Source: Sphingomonas sp.
GTDB lineage: Bacteria > Pseudomonadota > Alphaproteobacteria > Sphingomonadales > Sphingomonadaceae
Assembly: GCA_025981625.1 (NCBI GenBank)
Contig: JAICXF010000037.1
Span: forward strand, 1 to 18,575
DNA length: 18,575 bases
Direction: 5' to 3'
A model generated the notes under the pieces. The model was not told where the DNA came from, made no database searches, and was given only the letters and a program-made list of their open reading frames with translations. Positions 14,919 through 18,575 of this stretch are shown one piece after another. Both the position numbers and the translations under genes were made by a program. Numbering within the stretch: the stretch's first letter is position 1; each line of letters starts with the position of its first letter.

Positions 14919-15649
14919 ATTCTCTTCGCCGCGGCCCAGAGCGCTTCCTTTTCGTCGAGCGAAAGATCGGTAAATCCGGGTTCCTGCTCGATCGCGCGGA
15001 AACGTAGCTCGAACTTGCGATTGGCTTGCCGCAGCGCAGCCTCGGGCTCGATGTTGAGATGACGTGCGAGGTTCACCACGGCGAACAGCAGGTCGCCAAG
15101 CTCCTCGAACTTCGGATCGTGCGCCGTTTCGGCGTCGAGTTCCGCCAACTCCTCGTCCACCTTCGCTCGCGGTCCTGACGAATCCGGCCAGTCGAAGCCA
15201 ACGCGAGCAGCACGGCGTTGAAGCTTGGCGGCGCGTTCGAGCGCAGGCAGTGCAAGCGCCACTCCGGCAAGCGCGCTCTGGTCGGGATCGGCGGCGCGCT
15301 CCTCGGCCTTGATCTTCTCCCACAGGTGATGACCGCCATGCTCGGCGTCGCCGAAGATATGAGGATGGCGGCGCTCCATCTTGTCGCAGATGCGCGAGAT
15401 GACGTCATCCAGCGTGAACAACCGGGCTTCCTCGGCCATTTGCGCATGGAAGACGACCTGGAGCTGGAGATCGCCAAGCTCGTCCGCCAGCGCGTCCATG
15501 TCATTGCGCGCAATGGCATCGGCGACTTCGTAGGCTTCCTCGATCGTGTAGGGGGCAATCGTGTCGAAGGTCTGGACCGTGTCCCATTCGCATCCGCTCA
15601 CCGGATCGCGCAGCCGCCGCATGATCTCGACGAGCCGCTCAAGCGCCAC
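14897..15649 (-). CDS. mazG: Nucleoside triphosphate pyrophosphohydrolase MazG
   Basis: This 250-residue cytosolic enzyme hydrolyses NTPs and dNTPs to NMP and PPi, limiting aberrant nucleotides and, in E. coli, affecting ppGpp. It has the two-repeat MazG architecture: the first repeat has RLRDPVSGCEWD, the metal-binding Glu37/Glu38-xx-Glu41 (EEAYEVADA) and Glu57-xx-Asp60 (DELGDLQLQVVFHAQ); HPHIFGD and HLWEKIKAEER follow. The second repeat has KVDEELAELDAE and EELGDLLFAVVNLAR. The start is GTG 15647-15649 with only a weak ribosome-binding site; ATG at codon 10 would cut into the fold. An AT-rich island upstream probably holds its promoter. It overlaps the end of hflX, tail to tail. Confidence 0.95.
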   Translation of the reverse strand: MALERLVEIMRRLRDPVSGCEWDTVQTFDTIAPYTIEEAYEVADAIARNDMDALADELGDLQLQVVFHAQMAEEARLFTLDDVISRICDKMERRHPHIFGDAEHGGHHLWEKIKAEERAADPDQSALAGVALALPALERAAKLQRRAARVGFDWPDSSGPRAKVDEELAELDAETAHDPKFEELGDLLFAVVNLARHLNIEPEAALRQANRKFELRFRAIEQEPGFTDLSLDEKEALWAAAKRIQADSSA

Positions 15650-15680
15650 CAGGGGACTCTTTTCTGTCGTCGTCTCGAAG

Positions 15681-15703
15681 TATGATAATATGCATTATGT
15701 AAA
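15681..15703 (-). promoter_or_regulatory. AT-rich island upstream of mazG, probable promoter region
   Basis: The 66-base gap between the protease gene and mazG contains a sharply AT-rich stretch in otherwise GC-rich DNA, including ATAAT-ATGC-ATTAT (15685-15698) and TTTACA on the minus strand (15698-15703). No well-spaced -35/-10 pair could be fixed, so only the region is called. Confidence 0.35.
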
Positions 15704-15715
15704 CCACAGAGAGTA

Positions 15716-16306
15716 TCAGGAAGTCAGAACCAGCCATCGTCCCTCCACGCCCCACCGGCTCAGCGATGACAGATAGTTCATGCCGAGCACGTTGAGATCG
15801 TCGTTGTCCGCAATCTCCAGCCCGACGTCGCGTCGAGTGATCCCGCCGATCGTCAATTCGTCGGCCCGGCCGCTGGCAACCCGGATGACGCCGTTGCCGG
15901 TGCGAACGTAGAGATCGCGTCGTGGCGAAATCTGCACGCCAGCCGCCCTGGCCGTGTCGCGGTCGATGGTGGTGGTCGTCGCGCCGCTATCGATGAGGAA
16001 CTTGACGTCATGGCCGTTGAGCTTCGCAGCGACCCAGAAATGACCGTCGATGGCCATCGGGATGCGGGTTTCACGGCCTTGCTCCACGGGCGTGCCCAGT
16101 GCCTCGGCACGAAGCCGCTGCGCTACCCAGCCGAGGTTGTCGCGAAAGGTGAACAGCACGAACCCTGCGGCGAAAATGGCAACCCAGGTGAGCACCATCG
16201 TGATCAGCTTCGCCGCCGGCTCTCGGCGGGTCATCAGCGTGCCCAGGACCAGCATGATCGCCATCAGCAGATATACGCCGCCCAGCATCAGGTCGTTGGT
16301 CATCAT
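15716..16306 (-). CDS. Membrane-anchored retropepsin-like aspartic protease (TIGR02281-type)
   Basis: This 196-residue protein has two N-terminal membrane helices (about 8-25 and 33-53) and a C-terminal retropepsin-like domain with one catalytic motif, FLIDSGATTTTI (Asp106). The flap and second-half features VRTGNGVIRVASGR and VLGMNYLSSLSRW follow, as in single-domain clan AA proteases that work as dimers. This matches the proteobacterial clan AA family often annotated TIGR02281; substrates are unknown. The catalytic domain probably faces the periplasm, by inference. ATG 16304-16306 overlaps the stop of the upstream MBL gene by 4 bases (ATGA), showing translational coupling at the end of the metG operon. 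Confidence 0.88.
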   Translation of the reverse strand: MMTNDLMLGGVYLLMAIMLVLGTLMTRREPAAKLITMVLTWVAIFAAGFVLFTFRDNLGWVAQRLRAEALGTPVEQGRETRIPMAIDGHFWVAAKLNGHDVKFLIDSGATTTTIDRDTARAAGVQISPRRDLYVRTGNGVIRVASGRADELTIGGITRRDVGLEIADNDDLNVLGMNYLSSLSRWGVEGRWLVLTS

Positions 16307-17067
16307 GAAGCGATCTCGAGTCCATCATAGGCCGGCGATGCCCAGTCGGGCAGCTCCGCGCACAGCTGACGATAATCGAGGCCGTTGCCCATGTGGACCA
16401 GATAAAGCTGCCCGACCCGCAAGTCCCGCGCGGCGGCAAGCACGCCATCAAGATGCATGTGCGTCGGGTGCGGCCTGCGCGTCAGGCAATCGGCTATCCA
16501 GACGTCCACACCTTCGTAAAGTGCGGTCATGTCGTCGCTTAGCTGATTGAAGTCTATGGCATATCCTGCCGAGTAGCTGCCTTCGTCGAAACGCAGCCCG
16601 AGCGTGGTCAGGTCACCGTGAGGCTGGTCGACAAACCGGATGCTCGCATCGCCGAACAACAATTCTTCCCCGAGCTCCCGCGCTTCGCAGATCGGCCGGT
16701 AGAAGTTCGATGGATCGAACACGTACCCAAACCGCCGTTTGAGGTCCTGAAGAACGTCGGCGCGGGCGTGAAGCGGTACTGGACCGCCAATCGCCTGCGA
16801 CACCGGCCGAAGCTCGTCGATCCCGTGGCAATGATCTCCATGGACGTGAGTGACGATCACGCCCGAGAGACGCGCAACGTCGGCGGCCAGCAGCTGCTGC
16901 CGAAGGTCAGGGCCGCAATCCACCAGCATGCGTTCGCCGGCGCTTTCGACGAGGATCGACGTCCTCAGTCGTGAATTGCGCGGCTCGGTCGGATCGCACG
17001 CGCCCCACTCATTCCCGATCCTCGGCACGCCGGTCGACGTGCCGCAGCCGAGAATCCGGGTCTTCAC
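16303..17067 (-). CDS. MBL-fold metal-dependent hydrolase (PhnP-like phosphodiesterase)
   Basis: This 254-residue metallo-beta-lactamase-fold protein has the metal motif HVHGDH (His74, His76, Asp78, His79), the N-terminal LGCGTSTGVPRIG typical of the PhnP/RNase Z-like branch, LVDCGPDLRQQLL, and later histidines in DQPHGDLTTLG and THMHLDG. E. coli PhnP opens cyclic ribose phosphates; here no phn genes are near, so the substrate is open and may be a nucleotide-derived phosphodiester. The start is GTG 17065-17067, overlapping the tatD stop by 4 bases (GTGA). It lies third in the metG-tatD-MBL-protease operon, an arrangement common in alphaproteobacteria. Confidence 0.9.
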   Translation of the reverse strand: MKTRILGCGTSTGVPRIGNEWGACDPTEPRNSRLRTSILVESAGERMLVDCGPDLRQQLLAADVARLSGVIVTHVHGDHCHGIDELRPVSQAIGGPVPLHARADVLQDLKRRFGYVFDPSNFYRPICEARELGEELLFGDASIRFVDQPHGDLTTLGLRFDEGSYSAGYAIDFNQLSDDMTALYEGVDVWIADCLTRRPHPTHMHLDGVLAAARDLRVGQLYLVHMGNGLDYRQLCAELPDWASPAYDGLEIAS

Positions 17068-17840
17068 GCCGCCTTGCGAAAGAGTCTGAAGAAGTTGGCC
17101 GTCGTCGCTTCGGCGAGCTGCTCAGGCTTCTCTCCCCTAAGGTCGGCAACGAATGCGGCGGTATCGGCGACAAAAGACGGTTCGCACTTGTGTCCGCGAT
17201 GCGGCACTGGAGCGAGGAACGGGGCATCGGTCTCGACCAGCATCTGGTCAGCCGGAAGCCACTTCGCCGTGTCCTGGAGATCCTGGGCGTTCTTGAACGT
17301 CACAATTCCCGACAGCGAAACGTAGAAGCCGAGATCGAGTCCCTTGCGGGCCAGGTCAGCCGAGCCGGTAAAGCAGTGAAGAACGCCGGTGACGCCCCCT
17401 TCCCTCACCGCCGACGTCAGGATCTCCGCGGTGTCGGCTTCCGCTTCGCGCGTGTGGATGACGAGCGGGAGCCCTGTCTGCCTTGCTGCCTCGACGTGCG
17501 CCTCGAAGCGCTCGCGCTGCGCACGACGGTCAGACTTGTCGTAAAAATAATCCAGGCCGCACTCGCCGATGGCGATGACCCGCGGGTGATCGGCGGCTTC
17601 GACAAGCGCCGAGGCGCCAAGGTCCGGATGCGAGTCGGCTTCGTGCGGGTGCACGCCGACGCTCGCCCAGACGTCCGGCTCTCGCTCGGCGACAGCCACG
17701 ATATCGGCCCATTCGCGCTGGCGGGTCGAGATATTGAGGAATCCGGAGACGCCACGTTCCCGTGCATTATCAAGCACTTCGGCCTGACGTTCTACCAAAC
17801 CTTCGTAATTGAGGTGACAGTGGCTATCGATCAGCGTCAC
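17064..17840 (-). CDS. TatD-family metal-dependent deoxyribonuclease/hydrolase
   Basis: This 258-residue TIM-barrel metalloenzyme has all expected ligands: DSHCH (Asp5, His7, His9), Glu93 in IGECGLDYFY, His129 in LVIHTREA, His155 in VLHCFTGS, and Asp205 in ETDAPFLAP. Family members act as 3'-5' exonucleases on DNA or as D-tyrosyl-tRNA-type quality enzymes; the exact activity here is not deducible. The length is typical. GTG 17838-17840 overlaps the metG stop codon by 4 bases (GTGA). The metG-tatD pairing is widespread in bacteria. Confidence 0.93.
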   Translation of the reverse strand: MTLIDSHCHLNYEGLVERQAEVLDNARERGVSGFLNISTRQREWADIVAVAEREPDVWASVGVHPHEADSHPDLGASALVEAADHPRVIAIGECGLDYFYDKSDRRAQRERFEAHVEAARQTGLPLVIHTREAEADTAEILTSAVREGGVTGVLHCFTGSADLARKGLDLGFYVSLSGIVTFKNAQDLQDTAKWLPADQMLVETDAPFLAPVPHRGHKCEPSFVADTAAFVADLRGEKPEQLAEATTANFFRLFRKAA

Positions 17841-18575
17841 GCCGCGTTTTCCTCCTCGGGGAGCTCGAGGCGGGGGAACAGCGGCGCAGGTTGGGCGAGA
17901 CGGAAATCACTTTCCGCCAGCGGCGAGTACCAGTGACCGTGAATGGCCTCGAAGGTGCGCAGCTCGGGGGCGATGCCCATCGCATCGAGCAACCGGTCGG
18001 CGCTCGCGGGAATGATCGGCAGCACGCCGACCGCCAGCACAGCGATGCAGATGTACAGCGTTGCCAGCACCGTCTGCATTCGTTCGGGATCGGTCTTGCG
18101 CAAGGCCCAGGGCGCCTGCTCGTCGATATAGGCGTTGCACGCGAACACCGCTTGGATCCACGCCTCGGTCGCCCGTGAAAAAGCGAATTCCTCGTACGCC
18201 GCCGGCATTGCCTCCCGCACGGTTCCGCAAACCACATCGAACAGGGCGTTGTCGGCGTCGTCGTGACCATGGATTTCGGGCAGCGCGGCGCCGCAATTCC
18301 GGACAATTTGCGTCAGCACGCGTTGAGCGAGGTTGCCGAAACTGTTGGCGAGCTCGGCATTGGCGCGATTGACGATCGCTTCGGGGCTGTAGCTTCCGTC
18401 CTGCCCGAAGGTGACTTCGCGCACCAGGAAATAGCGCAGCGCATCGACTCCGAACTTGTCCGCCAGCACCATCGGATCGACGACATTGCCGACGCTCTTC
18501 GACATCTTCTCGCCGCGGCTGAGCAGGAAGCCGTGGCCATAGACCTGTTTCGGCAGCTCGATCCCGGCGGACATC
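17837..18575 (-). CDS. metG: Methionyl-tRNA synthetase, C-terminal part (runs off window)
   Basis: The visible 245 or more residues cover the end of the class I catalytic domain, with the KMSKS signature (GFLLSRGEKMSKSVGNVVDP), FGVDALRYFLVREV and DGSYSPEAIVNRANAEL, and the helical anticodon-binding domain, including WIQAVFACNAYIDEQAPWAL and YICIAVLAVGVLPIIPAS. It ends without a C-terminal tRNA-binding (Trbp111-like) extension, the shorter MetRS form. The N-terminal Rossmann half and zinc knuckle lie beyond the right edge. It loads Met on elongator and initiator tRNA. tatD, MBL and protease genes follow with 4-base overlaps, so this gene heads the visible part of the operon. Confidence 0.95.
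   Translation of the reverse strand, partial: MSAGIELPKQVYGHGFLLSRGEKMSKSVGNVVDPMVLADKFGVDALRYFLVREVTFGQDGSYSPEAIVNRANAELANSFGNLAQRVLTQIVRNCGAALPEIHGHDDADNALFDVVCGTVREAMPAAYEEFAFSRATEAWIQAVFACNAYIDEQAPWALRKTDPERMQTVLATLYICIAVLAVGVLPIIPASADRLLDAMGIAPELRTFEAIHGHWYSPLAESDFRLAQPAPLFPRLELPEEENAA

Noticed and set aside
1..18575. Mobile element, CRISPR array, toxin-antitoxin island or defence system
   Set aside because: No transposase, integrase, terminal repeats, spaced direct repeats or defence domains were seen. The RatA-like gene is a START-fold quinone-binding type protein, not a two-gene toxin-antitoxin module.

Overview
This GC-rich window is chromosomal DNA from an alphaproteobacterium, most likely a member of the Sphingomonadales (Sphingomonas-like). 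The call rests on a fused ispDF gene, the order dusB-ntrY-ntrX-hfq-hflX, a double-domain Hfq, GGAAC...GTT promoters like those read by the alphaproteobacterial general stress sigma factor EcfG, and a sphingomonad-style palindromic intergenic repeat. It looks like core chromosome. I found no tRNA or rRNA gene, CRISPR array, insertion sequence or prophage. No gene-free stretch exceeds 300 bases; the longest gaps, about 150 to 190 bases, hold the promoters, terminators and repeat described here.

Left part (1-5140). The 3' end of an ettA-like ABC-F gene and a DUF1905 gene are followed by a small hydrophilic protein (minus) and an MscS-type channel (plus) that diverge from one shared GGAAC/GTTCC element. 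A lone PAS-domain protein has a similar promoter. An NYN/OST-HTH putative RNA-binding nuclease follows, then two paralogous glycine-zipper lipoproteins with matching upstream elements and a strong terminator between them. A beta-carbonic anhydrase points back toward them. This section reads as stress, envelope and signalling functions.

Middle (5206-9402). lipA (lipoyl synthase) and ratA/coq10 (START-like quinone-binding protein) are separated only by a 140-base imperfect palindrome that also carries the ratA ribosome-binding site. On the minus strand ispDF (isoprenoid precursor synthesis) and pncC/cinA form a two-gene unit. dusB (tRNA dihydrouridine synthase) diverges from ispDF.

Right-middle (9454-15649). 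ntrY-ntrX (two-component system), hfq (a tandem double Sm-domain RNA chaperone) and hflX (ribosome-associated GTPase) form a tightly packed plus-strand operon, with overlaps or ribosome-binding sites across each stop codon. dusB stands where nifR3 stands in the nifR3-ntrBC-ntrYX clusters of other alphaproteobacteria, but ntrB and ntrC are absent. mazG (NTP pyrophosphohydrolase) meets hflX tail to tail with an overlap.

Right end (15716-18575). A minus-strand operon, metG (partial) - tatD - MBL-fold phosphodiesterase - membrane-anchored retropepsin-like protease, has 4-base ATGA/GTGA overlaps at every junction.

The most notable items are the tandem Hfq with an asymmetric rim, the superimposed divergent stress-type promoters, the glycine-zipper gene pair with a shared N16-spaced element, the repeat that embeds the ratA ribosome-binding site, and an NtrX lacking the GAFTGA loop.
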